DNA of 64,000 bases, taken from positions 366,001 to 430,000 of the forward strand of contig JAOPHQ010002559.1 in the NCBI GenBank assembly GCA_030340625.1, in the 5' to 3' direction. The DNA is from Merluccius polli. Lineage: Eukaryota > Chordata > Actinopteri > Gadiformes > Merlucciidae. Position 1 is the first letter of the stretch. Each line of letters opens with the position of its first letter. Positions 46,546-58,396 of the stretch are shown here, piece by piece. A model generated the notes under the pieces. That model had not been told where the DNA came from. It ran no database searches and saw only the letters and a list, made by a program, of their open reading frames with translations. The position numbers and the translations under genes are program-made.

Positions 46546-47389
46546 CACTGTGCCGTGCAATGATATGAATACACAGTAAGATGCTGTCTCCTCACATTCT
46601 TCGCTCATGTGACTCATTTTTCCAAAGGCTGACTGCCGGATCAGTTGCTATGGCAACCACTGATCACATGACTGTTACTTACTGTTTTAAGCCCCTCCTC
46701 TCTCCCACACACACATTATTTTATTTTTCCATATTCAAGTGCTGTCTGGCGCTGCTATGAATAGGTGAGTTTAGTACAGACCCACTGTAGGCCTACTCCG
46801 TACAACACTAGTTGTGATGGGGTGTCTGCTTGCAGTGACTCAGTGTACTGAGCTTCATCGTCAGCAAAGCGTGTCTCTCAGCCTATCAACATCTTATTTT
46901 ATTTCATTGAGCCTTTTCATTATGCAAGCAGTGGATGCAACGGCTTCTGCCTCGAGCCATACTGGTTAGTCAACCGCAGTATGAATCACCTGATGCAGGA
47001 AGCAAGTGATCACGATTCATCATTCACCATTACGTGCCTGATAAAGGCTTTCTCTCTCTCTCTGTCTCTGTCCCTCGCTCTCCCGCGCTCTGAGACGTCA
47101 TGACCGCAGGCGTAGCAGGCATTAGCTCTTTTCTAGATTATTGACAGTGACAAGCAGATGCCCACCGGCCATAATGTGTTTGTAATCAAAATGATGTCAT
47201 ATGGGCATGACCACTCAGCTCTGTTGGTCATTATGAGGAGAACATAACTGCAAGCCAGTTAAAGATGACTCATTTATATGAAGGTAAATTAAACACTTAA
47301 ATACTGTATGCGTATGTAGCAAGATTTGAGCATATGCATGTTTTGTGTTGTTGCAATTGTGATTCACACTTGTAGATTACAAAATTGTA
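46546..47389. other. Intergenic, no recognised element
   Basis: No coding frame or clear repeat. Confidence 0.3.
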
Positions 47390-47440
47390 TCGGCAAAACA
47401 AAGATTTGCAACTTGTAACATAATGATTTATCCCTGTAAC

Positions 47441-48334
47441 TGTGCGTTCACACCAAAAGCGTCTTGCGCTGCAAAGACGCTTTGACGCTCAAAAAGATTC
47501 GCTGCGAATATTTTTGTTCGCTTTTGACGCTCAAGACGCTCAATGACGTACAATTAAATTATGCAGACGCATTTAAAGGAGCTGTATGCTTTTAGACAGC
47601 CATATCAAAGAGTTAACTCCCACACACTTTGGCCATATATTGCAGAGACGGTTTTGCTTGTTTGATAAGTCGCACATCTCTCGTAACTACGCCGTGAAGG
47701 TGAACCCTCCCGGACTCCGCTATTAACATGAACCGCTCCGCCGGAGGAGCCGCACACCACACGCACCGGACACCAGAATACAAACACACATGTTTTACAT
47801 TTGATTGCTTTTAAATAAAGTTGTGTGCAGTTATACGGTAAATACGATTAAGTGTTCAATGTCTCCTACCTGGTCCAGAACCGCTTGGTCCATGCCGTTA
47901 ATAGGCGGCCCGCTTCGTGCGTGTGTTTGTAAAAATGATATTTAAGCTGATTATTACGGTATTGTCTCTGAAATAAAAAAGGCTTGGATCGTACAACACC
48001 GGGTGCCCCGCCACAGCCGCGATTATCTTTTCCGTCGACATTTTACAGTAGGAACCAACAAAGTACAGTAGGAACCAAAGTGCCGGTGTTCCCCGGGACC
48101 CACCCAAACGGAGAGCGTCTACATTCAGATTGGCTGTCAGTTTTTGCCGCTGAAACGCGTCATAGTCATTTGCATAAAGTTAAACTGTCTTCAACTTTTT
48201 TTTGACGCTCTGGACGCTCAACTTTTGACGCTGGAAGCGTTTGACGCTTGTGACGCTTTGGACGCTCTTGCCCATAGAAAGTGAATGACTTCCGGCGTCT
48301 TTGCAGCGCAAGACGCTTTTGGTGTGAACGCACA
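47441..48334. mobile_element. Harbinger-like non-autonomous DNA transposon, perfect 40-bp TIRs
   Basis: The ends are exact inverted repeats over 40 bases (TGTGCGTTCACACCAAAAGC at the start, mirrored at 48295-48334). Inside both ends are about a dozen GACGCT motifs, probably transposase-binding repeats. On the minus strand an open frame (48107 downward) begins MSTEKIIAAVAGHPVLYDPS then FYFRDN, the start of a MADF domain as in the accessory protein of PIF/Harbinger elements. The middle shares 47660-47850 with 14945-15140. The host repeat is interrupted here but intact at 51010-51170. Confidence 0.75.
47898..48107 (-). pseudogene. MADF-domain N-terminal fragment inside the Harbinger-like element
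   Basis: The frame starts MSTEKIIAAVAGHPVLYDPS, LFYFRDN, then leaves the domain. MADF (Myb/SANT-like) domains begin (L/I)I-AV--HP-LYD----YRD. A donor-like GTATTG after the RDN codons suggests a first exon, with later exons deleted. Confidence 0.5.
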
Positions 48335-50037
48335 TGTACAACCCGAATGTGTAGATTAAAACTTCAAAACATTCATTCAAGTGGTCAGTGGTCAATCTTA
48401 ATATTTTCAACTATGAATTGCCTTGCACGAGTTACAAATCTACCATTTGTGCTCTCTCCCATGAGTGCTGATATTCAGTATAACAACACTGGGACTTTTA
48501 ACGATACATGTATCCCTCCGCTTTACAGCTGTTCTATTAATAACCGTTAATTACATTGACAATCGTTATCTATCAATATATTCTTATTTCACTGGTTGCA
48601 CCATAAATGGAAACATACAGATAAATGTACACGATACAAAGAAGCTGGCCTGCGGTAACTTGTAGACCTACACAAAGTAGCAAGCAATGTAGCAAGACAA
48701 TGTTGATGTGTTGCTTGGCAACAGTCCATACCCAGTCCAGTTGAGGAACTATTTGTGTTGGTGGAGCCAAATAAATTATTTAACAAACAAATCCTAATTT
48801 GTTGTCGCTTATTACCGTCAACTAATAAATGGCGCTTGTAGCACTGTTGTATAAAAGCAATATCTGTTTCAGCCGTGCTCAAGGCCGCTTGAATGCATGG
48901 GCTTACCTGGGCTGAAGCCTCCCATGTTCAGGTTCATGATGAGCTGAAAAGGTCATATTGTTTTGTAACTTTGTAACCTTGTAACTCAGGTTTCAATCAT
49001 AATAACTTGTCAGGTGTCAATCACTCTAATCGCACGTTACGTGGCTGCTAATTGATCCAAATGAGGAGTGACCCACGTGGCCCCATAGCCTATTGGCCGT
49101 GGGCTTACCTATCAGAATGTCTATAGTTAGTTTTGGGGTGTGTCCCTCTATGATTGAATGACATTAAGTGGAAAATGTCGGGGAGGACGTTTGAGAGTGG
49201 TGCCCAGAAAAGAAAATTTTAAGAAGGAGTTGCGCGAAAAACAACTACTAAAGAGCATCCCAAAGCTCACCGGATTTTTTAAACCAGCTGCTGCTGAAGA
49301 TGGATCCAGCACCGGAGGAAGCTCGCTATCACGTACGAGTCGTTTTTGAATAGCATGTCCGCCCTGCTAGAAGATTTAATTAAATCCTTTTGCATGATCT
49401 CCTCCATGGAATAATAAGACCTGTTGTTGCCCCGGTAGTGCATTTGCTCGGATGATCCAGTCCATAATCCCTAAAAGTGACTTTGCGAACTGAACTTGGG
49501 CTATGTTGGGAGAATACAGGAAATTAATTTGACACATAGTGGTCTGCGGTAAAAAGGAAGTATCTGAAGAAAAATCAGGCACCAAGACGTAATAGGTACA
49601 ATTGGGTAAATACATATTTGAAGTGCAGTTGCTGCGATCATCGTATTCCATCATCACTCCCTTCCCTTTGCAATAGTGAGAGGAATTTGCAGCTTGACTG
49701 TGTTAAACTTTGTCCATGTATTGCACGGTGCAATATATGGACAAATTTGTAGATTACCTAGATATTACACTTTTTTAAAATGAGACTCTATAAATCGAGG
49801 GGATGGGGGACCTACAAAACCTCTCAGCCCCGGGGCCTAACATTAGGTTAAGGCGGCCCTGGCCGTGCTGATATTCAGTATAACAGCATTCCCTCTCGTG
49901 TGATATTGCTTAATTATATAAGGATTTTCTGAAACGTCAATGGAGTGAATAAATGGGAAATTCACTTCCGGGGAACGGAGCCATTCTAAAAGTAGACGGT
50001 CACTGTTGAGCTCTATATGATTGCACTATGATATAGC
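48335..50037. other. Intergenic repeats, no gene
   Basis: 48335-48470 is the right part of the host repeat of the Harbinger-like element. A phrase GTGCTGATATTCAGTATAAC occurs at both 48467 and 49864. A Lys-rich short frame at 49158-49349 (GRLRVVPRKENFKKEL, LKSIPKLTGFFKP) resembles a KIAA/hAT N-terminus but is not assignable. Confidence 0.35.
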
Positions 50038-50404
50038 CAGGGGCGGAGCCAGGGGGGGGGGGGGGGCCGGGGGGGCATTTGCCCCCCCCCGAAATCTCAT
50101 TGGCCCCCCCAGGTGCCCCCCCTGTCGCGGCACCGCACTCTGACCGCACGCCCCCCCCCCCCCGTCAACAATCGCGCAGCACCTTCCCCCGCCGTCAACA
50201 CTCGCGCAGCACCCCCCCCCCGCCGTCAACACTCGCGCAGCACCCCCCCCCCCCCCCCCCCCCCCCCGTCAAAAATCGCGCAGCACCCCCCCCCCGGTCA
50301 ACAATCGCGCAGCATTGAAAAGTCATTGTTATATACTGGCCCCCCTCAAATAGCTTTGGCCCCCCCCTGGCCCCCCCAATTAAAAAAGTCTAGCTCCGCC
50401 ACTG
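50038..50404. mobile_element. hAT MITE with 8-bp target duplication and C-rich minisatellite core
   Basis: Flanked by a perfect 8-bp duplication GATATAGC at 50030-50037 and 50405-50412. The ends are CAGGGGCGGAGCCAG and its inverse CTAGCTCCGCCACTG, typical hAT termini. The core holds 4-5 units of CCCCGTCAACA(A/C)TCGCGCAGCACC separated by long C runs, plus G and C homopolymers near the left end that can pair. Confidence 0.88.
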
Positions 50405-51009
50405 GATATAGCTAGCTAGTTAATGACTGTGAAAAACGATTTTCGTTGATAATTTGCTTGAAGAGTACTTGTTCACTTCGAGTACACCTTGCACCCCTAA
50501 GAAGGAGCATCCATTGTTCAGTAGTTCATGTTCTTAGTTGTAGTTAACACTTGAGAGGCTTGTAACAGTTCAGGTCCGTGTTTGGGGTTTAGGCAGCTCA
50601 GAACAAAACGATCAAAACAGAGGCCACATGTAACCAAAATGTCATCGTTAAGTTGAGGGGCAAAAGGATCAAATAGGAGCATAACAACATGCATCCATCT
50701 GTGATGTGTGCTCCGCACAACTAACTAAAGCTAATGACGTCTAATGACGGCAACATAGTACGTCTTAAAGGTACAGTACGTCTTAAAGATAAATAAAAAA
50801 TAAAAAAAATAAAATATCTAGATATAAAGAATTTTAAAACATACCTTGGATGAGGTCGCTGAATTTTCAGACATGGTGGGCTTTACCGACCAATCACGTA
50901 AAGAGATGACTGGGCCTGGCGAGTCCCTGCTCAAATCCTTTTTTGTCTCTAGTTAAACACAAGATATTTTGAGTGTGTAGATGGGAGAGGCGAGCGTGCA
51001 AAAAAGAGG

Positions 51010-51170
51010 CGAGAGCACAAATGGTAGACTGGTTACTCGTGCAAGGCAATTCATAGTTGAACATATTTAGATTGACCATATATGAATGTTACGAAACACA
51101 AAGTTTTAATCTACACATTCGAGTCGTACATTTACAGGGACAATTTATCATGTTACAACTTGCAACTGTG
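51010..51170 (-). repeat. Empty-site paralogue of the Harbinger-like insertion
   Basis: Read on the minus strand, this segment joins the left flank (TTGCAAGTTGTAACATGATA...CCCTGTAA) straight to the right flank (ATGTACGACTCGAATGTGTA) of the element at 47441-48334. It shows the sequence before insertion; no target duplication is evident. Confidence 0.65.
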
Positions 51171-51703
51171 TTGCTACTGACGTTGACCTTCAATCAGGAT
51201 AAACATCTAAAAAACATATAAATACCCTTACAGAGAGAGAATGTATTACTAAAACCTCATTGAGTTGACAATTTTTGGTGCCTGGTGTCAATAAAATTAG
51301 AAGTCATAAAATTTGAAGTCATAAAATGCCCTGCCACAATGGTCTGGTCATCATTCATAACTCTGATGTTGTCACAAAATAACAAGATTAATTATTTACT
51401 CTCTTATCCTCCTTAGCCTTCCTCCTTGCCATTTACTGATCCTGCTTTTACCAGATTTCTAAAACAAAAGAACAGCAATTTGCATGCAGTTTTGAAAGCA
51501 CAGATCAAAGTCAGTCCACCACTGTCCCATATATCAAAACTTCAAACACAACATTATTCTCAGTATTTCTGATCTGTCAGATTTCTTTGCTTTTTTCTCT
51601 TTTTTGTCTTTGTGTCTGCCCACCCCCCCTCTAATGCAAATGTCGAGAGAGCCCTTAAACCCTGTTCCTTTATGACGAATATAGCCTTTCCACTGTGTGT
51701 GTG

Positions 51704-51761
<58 letters not shown>

Positions 51762-52880
51762 CGTGGGTATGTGTGTGCTTGTGTGCGTGTTCGTGTTTGT
51801 GTGTCTAGCCTTTCCCCTGTGTGCATCTATGTGTGTGTGTGTGTGTGTGTGTGTATCTGCACACCGTACATGAGCAAACACTGCACACATTGGCTGTGTG
51901 CACATCAGAAGGAGAAGAGGAGGGTGTTTAATGGCATAGACAGTGGCTGTCTACTACAGCCACATCATGTCAACGGTAGGCGACAGATAGGAAACAACGT
52001 TATATATTTTTGTAACATACAGTATATTGAAGAAAAGAAAGAATAGTGTGGTTCAATTGAGGTCCAATGTGTTCAGATCTTCTTAGATGTTATTTACAAT
52101 AACCCTTTCCTGGAAGAGAGAATCAATAGCTATTTAGTGGTGTTGGATTAGAAAAAGATGTATCCATTGTTAATTTAATCAGATATCACATTTTCAATTA
52201 TCGTCGACACTGAGAGTCCAGCCATCTATGGAGATATGGAGCGAGCTCAGTGGCTAGCATTGTGTTTCCTCTGCTCACCAGAGGACCAGATGGTCATCTC
52301 AACCCCTGCTGTTCAATACTGTACAAAAACCCACGATCAATAGTCTATCATTTTGTGGAGTGATGTACATTTATCGTCATTGTGCATAATCAGAAGCAAT
52401 TGTTGTGTTCATGTTGGTATTAATGGTCGATTGCCTCGAGTCATTCTGCCCTGATGGAGATGGAGGCAAACAATGATTCAAAAGCCTGTATTTGTGATCA
52501 GACAATATGAAAAGCTAAGTGGTTCATTATTTCCTATTATTGTAAAATGTTCAGTACAAACAGTAATGTTTTCCACATGTTCACTGGTTTCAATTAGGTT
52601 TAAAAGTATTTTTGTGTTTGCCAAACAGCAGAACATCCAAACCGATTAGAATAGGATTGATTCCAAACAAAGCAAGTTTACAATACACTTTTTAACATGC
52701 ACGTTTTTCCATTCATTTGCTCTCATTGTGGCTGCTGTTTGCTGTAGTTAGTCGTTTTTTCTGCATTGCTTTCATACACAATGGGGACCTCTTGGATGCT
52801 AGGATGCGAGCAAAACTGTATGTAGCCTGTGAACAGTGCTCCACAATAACTCTTGCCTAAAGTAACACTGACTAATACAA
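51171..52880. other. Intergenic with TG repeats
   Basis: (GT)n tracts lie at 51699-51760 and 51833-51853. The rest shows no gene or named repeat. Confidence 0.35.
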
Positions 52881-53440
52881 AGTGACTGGTGGCAACACAT
52901 TGCTTAAAGCAGCAAAATATTCAGGACTGGTCTTTGGATGCTGGAGTCCGGTGACGGTCAGCGATCCACTGGTTGCTGTCAGTGGAGTGGAGCAGAGCGA
53001 AGCAGGCATCCTTCCACACCTTGCGACAGCGGTGAAGATGGGCCTGGAACGAGCGTATGGCGATTTCATCCTCCTGAGCAGGGAACAGAGGCAGCTGATT
53101 ACCCAGAGAGCATCTGAAGGGTGAGATACCTGTGGTGGCACTGTGCAGGGAATTGTTGGCATACTCAAACCAGGGAAAATGATTACTCCAAAAGAAGGGG
53201 TTCCAGGCTGTGACACAACGGAGCACAGGTCCATGGTGGTTGGCCCGTTCCGTCTGTCCATTAGTCTGGGGATGGTAACCAGATGAGATCCTCACAGAGG
53301 CTCAGAGAACAACAGAATGCCTTTCATATCTGGGATATGAACTGTGGTCCATGGTTGGAGACGATGTCAGTGGGGATCCCGTGGAGTCGGACCACATTGT
53401 GGACTCCTACCCAAATGTCTGACACATCAACTTCGACAAT
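52880..53440 (-). pseudogene. Ty3/Gypsy integrase relic
   Basis: The minus strand reads SSGYHPQTNGQTERANHHG, then WFEYANNSLHSATTGISPFR, the integrase core end of Ty3/Gypsy elements. Upstream at 53330-53400 HGIPTDIVSNHGPQF carries the DRG-like catalytic region (Arg lost). Frameshifted near 53200-53260. Confidence 0.75.
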
Positions 53441-53499
53441 AAACTGATGTGAAGGGTCTGGTTGTACCAGAACAGGTGCTGATGTAAAGTGCCTCTTCA

Positions 53500-53720
53500 G
53501 CTCAGTAAGCGCAGCATGGGGTCCAGGAAAAAGGGGTAGCTAAAGAGGTGAGTTTGGTCAGAGGCGTGGCCACACGGCTGTAGTTTCTGATGAACCTCCT
53601 GTAGAAATTAGCGAAGCCCAGAAACTGCTGGAATTGTTTGGTTAGAGGTGCAGCCACATGGCAGACCATTTGACTGTGCAGCAGTGCTCTAATGACAATA
53701 GACAAAATGACAATCATTAT
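53500..53720 (-). pseudogene. Ty3/Gypsy RT-thumb/RNase H junction relic
   Basis: Reads FQQFLGFANFYRRFIRNYSR then VATPLTKLTS...FSWTP, the classical region between reverse transcriptase and RNase H. It lies before the integrase on the minus strand in normal pol order, with most of RNase H deleted. Confidence 0.75.
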
Positions 53721-54186
53721 ATGCTGAAAAGTGACTGAGGGGCTAGTAAATGTTTGTGTAAAGTAGCATATATATATATATACTGTATAGTGTTTACTTT
53801 GTAGTGTTTACTAACCCTGCTTAGTGTGTATTAACTATATTATAGTGTGAGAATGCCAACACTTTAAAAAGTGTTAAAATCACTCTGTGGGGAGTGCACC
53901 CCTCCAGCCACTTTAAAAGCGGTGAAGTTGATTTCACTGTGAACGTTTTCTCCTTGTGGCAACAACGATTTCTCCTCCCATCTGTCCATCCATTCATCCA
54001 TGTGTTCCAGCAAAAAAAAGCTCCATCTCCTCCCAGTGGCATCCATATTGTGGTAAGTTTGATATTGGTGTGCCCTCTGCTGGTTGGAATTATAGCATCA
54101 TAACAAGCAGCAGACAGGACCATTTAAATGCATAATGTACTTCACCAGCATACCAGATCATAATGTTTCAGGGTGGATGACAGAGC

Positions 54187-54229
<43 letters not shown>

Positions 54230-54358
54230 CTGTTCAGGAGAGGCAGACACAGAAAGGTCACACTAAACATGTAATGTACACAGGCTGTGTGTTGAAACAT
54301 TGGATGTTCATTTGCATGCATGTGTATGTATGAGCTCTCAAATGTTGTAATTTAATTT

Positions 54359-54399
<41 letters not shown>

Positions 54400-56350
54400 A
54401 CACACACACACCACATACTGTACTAGTATTCACAGGTAGAGTATATTCTTTAAAAGCATTGTTCTGCTGATTCAGGAATTTCTCTGTTATTGGACGACCA
54501 GCCGTTGGATAAGAGGTCTCTGGGGGTGTGTAGGCTCAGGAAGCACCGGATACCTGCCCCTCGGTGCAGCTCCGTCTCCCCGCCGCACTCAGATTCATGG
54601 CTTCATCTGTAACAAGGCCGACCGCCACAGTCATAAATAATTTCAGACACTGCTCATAGACACCCTCATGTGGAGTTTGGCCATGTGCCAACAGCTGTCT
54701 GTCTGTATGTTTCCTCTCCCAGTTTTTCTCTCTCTCTCTGCATTTACTGCACTCCCTCACTCCCTCTCTTTCTCTCCTTTTTCCACCTTCCCTCTCTCTT
54801 CTCCCTCTTTCTTTCCATGCTCTCTCTCGCTCTCCTTCCCCCGTCTCTCTCTCCATCTCGCCCTCGATTTTATAAATGACCAGGGCTCCACCGTCACACT
54901 GTGGCCGCCATCGATCGCTGCGGCTCTATGTCTCATGCCCCCCTCCCTCCTCACTTCTCTGTTTCTCTCATTTAATCTCTCAATTCTCTGACTCCCCCAT
55001 GGACTCGGGATTGATTCAGGTGCTGATGATCACATCCTGATGTCTTGTTCCAGCATCGCACTGCTGTCTTCAATACAAGTCCATCCTCTCTCAGCTGCCA
55101 TGCAGGAAGAGAAAACCACCGTACAAAAATAAGACACAAATTAAGACACATTTCATTCAAGCTTCCTTTTCGAGCTGACAGTTTAATTGACTTGCAAGGT
55201 TCTCTGTCTTCCGACCACAGAGAGAGACTGTAAGGTCAACGCCATCTTTACTGAGTTAAAAGCAGCCTTCACAGCCATGACAAGTGGCAACAGTCTGCCA
55301 TTACAACCCCAAACAACACAGTGCAGAGTTTAAATGACCCGGTCATTTAATCACATACAGTCATAACTCTATAAATACTGCCTCTGCTCCCGGGACTCTG
55401 CGGCCATTAGTGAGCACGGCCGTTGCCATATATTTAAACCAGCGCTCCTTTGCCTATTGAAGTAACAAGGCAACGGTGACTTCCAGGGTCTGCTTCAGAC
55501 AGTTGGGAAAACAAATGATTATCATATAGAGGCTGAGGGTAATAGACCGTATTTCACCAGCTCCACGCAACTCAGCTTTGGCAGGGGTGCTGGGAGGGGG
55601 AATCAAAGCTGCTTTCCATGCATTGAAGTCACATATGTGGCAGGCCGTATTTCTCCTCTTTATAAAGCTGTTGTGTCACAGTAGTGCCAGGGTGTGTCGG
55701 TGACCTCTTGGTGACTGGGGGGGGGGGGGGGGGGGGGGGGGGGGGTGTCAGCTGAAGTGAGGAGATGTTGCACCAGATGTTATCTTAGTTCTAGTGAGGA
55801 AGAAATGTATGCTGGCTCATGTTTACCTTTACTTTTTGTTTACTACGATATGCTCGCTGCAGGGAAATCTGAGACATTTCTCAATGGCCAATCGGTGTTA
55901 GTGATAATCACACAGTAGTAACAATACAACAGAGCTGAGTAACAGCATCTGTAGGACTCAGTGATACAAATACATAGCCTAAGAGCATTAACAAGGGCTG
56001 ATTTCACAATACATAACATATGATAACCACTAGAGTGTAAAGAGTAGTCTATGTGTGATCCATGTAAATCCATCATCCATACAGAATATATGGTTCCCCT
56101 TTATTGTCATATTAGATACTGGAAAACTGTAAAAAAAATTTAAAAAAAATCTAAGATTTGAAACTGCATTATATAAATGGTGTGTGTTCTTTCTTACTTT
56201 TTGCATGCACTTTGCACTTTTTGCAAAAAATTAAACGGCAACAATATGAAACAACCACATTGTGGCAACTAGCCCTGAGATTAAAGATTAAAAGGCAGGT
56301 TACAATGCAAAATACTAGGCCTATAACACAGATACAACATATACAAAAAT
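53721..56350. other. Intergenic; simple repeats and unassigned unique sequence
   Basis: (GA)n lies at 54185-54226, (CA)n at 54361-54411, a CT-rich stretch at 54715-54880 and a pure G run at 55717-55745. The parts 54880-55260 and 55370-55600 look unique and GC-balanced, and could hold conserved non-coding elements; this is not testable here. Confidence 0.3.
55717..55745. repeat. Run of 29 G
   Basis: Pure homopolymer, G-quadruplex capable. A shorter run of 16 G is at 58153-58168. Exact length may be an assembly artefact. Confidence 0.8.
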
Positions 56351-56885
56351 GGCTGTGTTCAGAACTGCATACTAATGTACTGCCTACTACATACTCAATG
56401 AGTATGTACTGCATACTGCCTACTTAAAGAACGATTAAGTATGCCATTACCAGCAGACCGTTCACAGTGTATAAAGCCAAGTAACCCAGAATGCATTTCG
56501 CACCAACCGCACCAAAGCAGGCTAAAAGCTGTTGTAATTTGACTATTTATATGTCACTTTATTGAGTTTTAATATTTTTCGGTTGATAAAGTAACCCTGT
56601 AGATTTCCAAAGTGTGGTCAGTTTATCTAAATGACGCCTGTTTGGAAATTGGCTCCAACGTTTTCAGGGATGTGAAGAGAGCCGCTGGCCGGGTTTACTT
56701 TATTTGTACTCACGCCGTTTGACTCGCAGTCTGCCATTTCGCAGTCTGAAGATATGCATTGTGGGGCAGTTGAGCATTTCTTGTGTCCACAAAATCCACA
56801 TACTATGCAGTTGGAACGCACTACATACTTAATTTAACGTCATACTTGTATGAATAGTACGTTAGTATGCGATTATGAACACAGC
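56351..56885. mobile_element. MITE, copy 2, with imperfect inverted ends
   Basis: It starts GGCTGTGTTCAGAACTGCAT and ends TTAGTATGCGATTATGAACACAGC, imperfect inverted repeats of about 25 bases, with CTACTACATACTCAATGAGTATGTACTGC subterminal palindromes. It shares most of its left part with 22768-23100. Size 535 bp. Confidence 0.7.
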
Positions 56886-58355
56886 TAAAAACAGAACAAC
56901 TGAAATAAGCTCCCCAAACTAAACAATTCCTGGGTTCCAGGTGTCATGAGGGAAATGAATTGAACTAAGTGAAGAACCGAGGATTTATTGTACACCCAGG
57001 AGTCAGAAAAACAGGTAATGGTTCGGCAACAGGCAGGTAGACAGGCAGGGGTTCGGTAACGGGTACGGGTAGGCAGACAGGCAGTTTTGGCAACGGGCAG
57101 GTCAGACGGGTAATGGTTCGGCATCGGGCTGGTAGTCACTGGTGGGGAACGAGGAAATAACAAATATGAGTAAACTGGAGAGAGAATCTGAAACATAGCT
57201 ACCACAAAGTGAGAACAATTATCTGACGATGAGTAGATGAAACACTGGGGTTGATATACTGTGGATGACTTGATAAACCTCAGGTGCCTGAAAACACTGA
57301 AGTAGAGGGTGTGCCCGAGGAGGTAACCGAAGCAGATGTGACACCAGGGGTAAAGTTGGATGCAATAGATTTCATTCAGGGTTTTACTGTCATAATGTTT
57401 GCTCACCAAGGTCATCCACAACCGCTATCAAGAAACAAACAACTTTTAAACACAAGAAAACTTCCAAGCATCTGTATGAACTTTTATCCAGTTTTTACAG
57501 GATAAATTACAATAAACAGAATGAACACACAACACGCAAAAAATACATAGGCCTATATAACTTATATAAATAGTAATAATACAATGAAATAAATAAATAC
57601 AAATTTGGCAAGACAATCCTTGCAATGTGTGTGTCCACCAACAGTGAGACCTCAAAAGGCTTTGGTCTCACAGTTTGATGCACAGAAAGGTCAAACCGTT
57701 CTTGTCTGTTCCATGGTGGAGGTCAAAGGTAAGGCTTTGACCTGGTGAAGCCAACATGGCCTTGTTAATATAACAATAAACATCAGTCTCTTCTCAATAA
57801 CCCCCATGGCCGGTTTCATCTCCCATTCTTAAACATTCTGAAAGACTCCACTCCAACCCACCCCCCTAAATTATGCACACAGATACACACACACACACAG
57901 ACGCCACACTAACACACACACGCACGCAGACGCACACAAATACACACACACACACACACTCACACACACGCACACACCTCATTCCAAACAAGAGCACACA
58001 AAGAGGAATTATAACAAAGATACGTCTCATATCCTGTCTACAACCTGCATGCTAAAAAAGAGATTTAATAAAACAAAAAAAATTATTTACTCTTTGCCAC
58101 CATATGTGATGTTACTGAGTGTTTGAAATCCAACCTGACTGTCACAGAGGGTGGGGGGGGGGGGGGGGACAGGATACCTAATACTCTGCGTGCTCCGGGG
58201 CCGGTGAGAAGAAAAAGAGCACAATTGGATTAGATAGCAAAATAGGGCCTGTGTTTGCTTTAATCAGACTGGTGACACAGGGAGCTCTTGAAAGTACTGA
58301 GGGAAAAAGGGTCGCCGGCAGAGAGAGAAAATGAGAGAGAGACAGGGAGGAATGG

Positions 58356-58396
<41 letters not shown>

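Noticed and set aside
50026..50415. Proline-rich open frames
   Set aside because: They lie wholly in the C-rich core of the hAT MITE.
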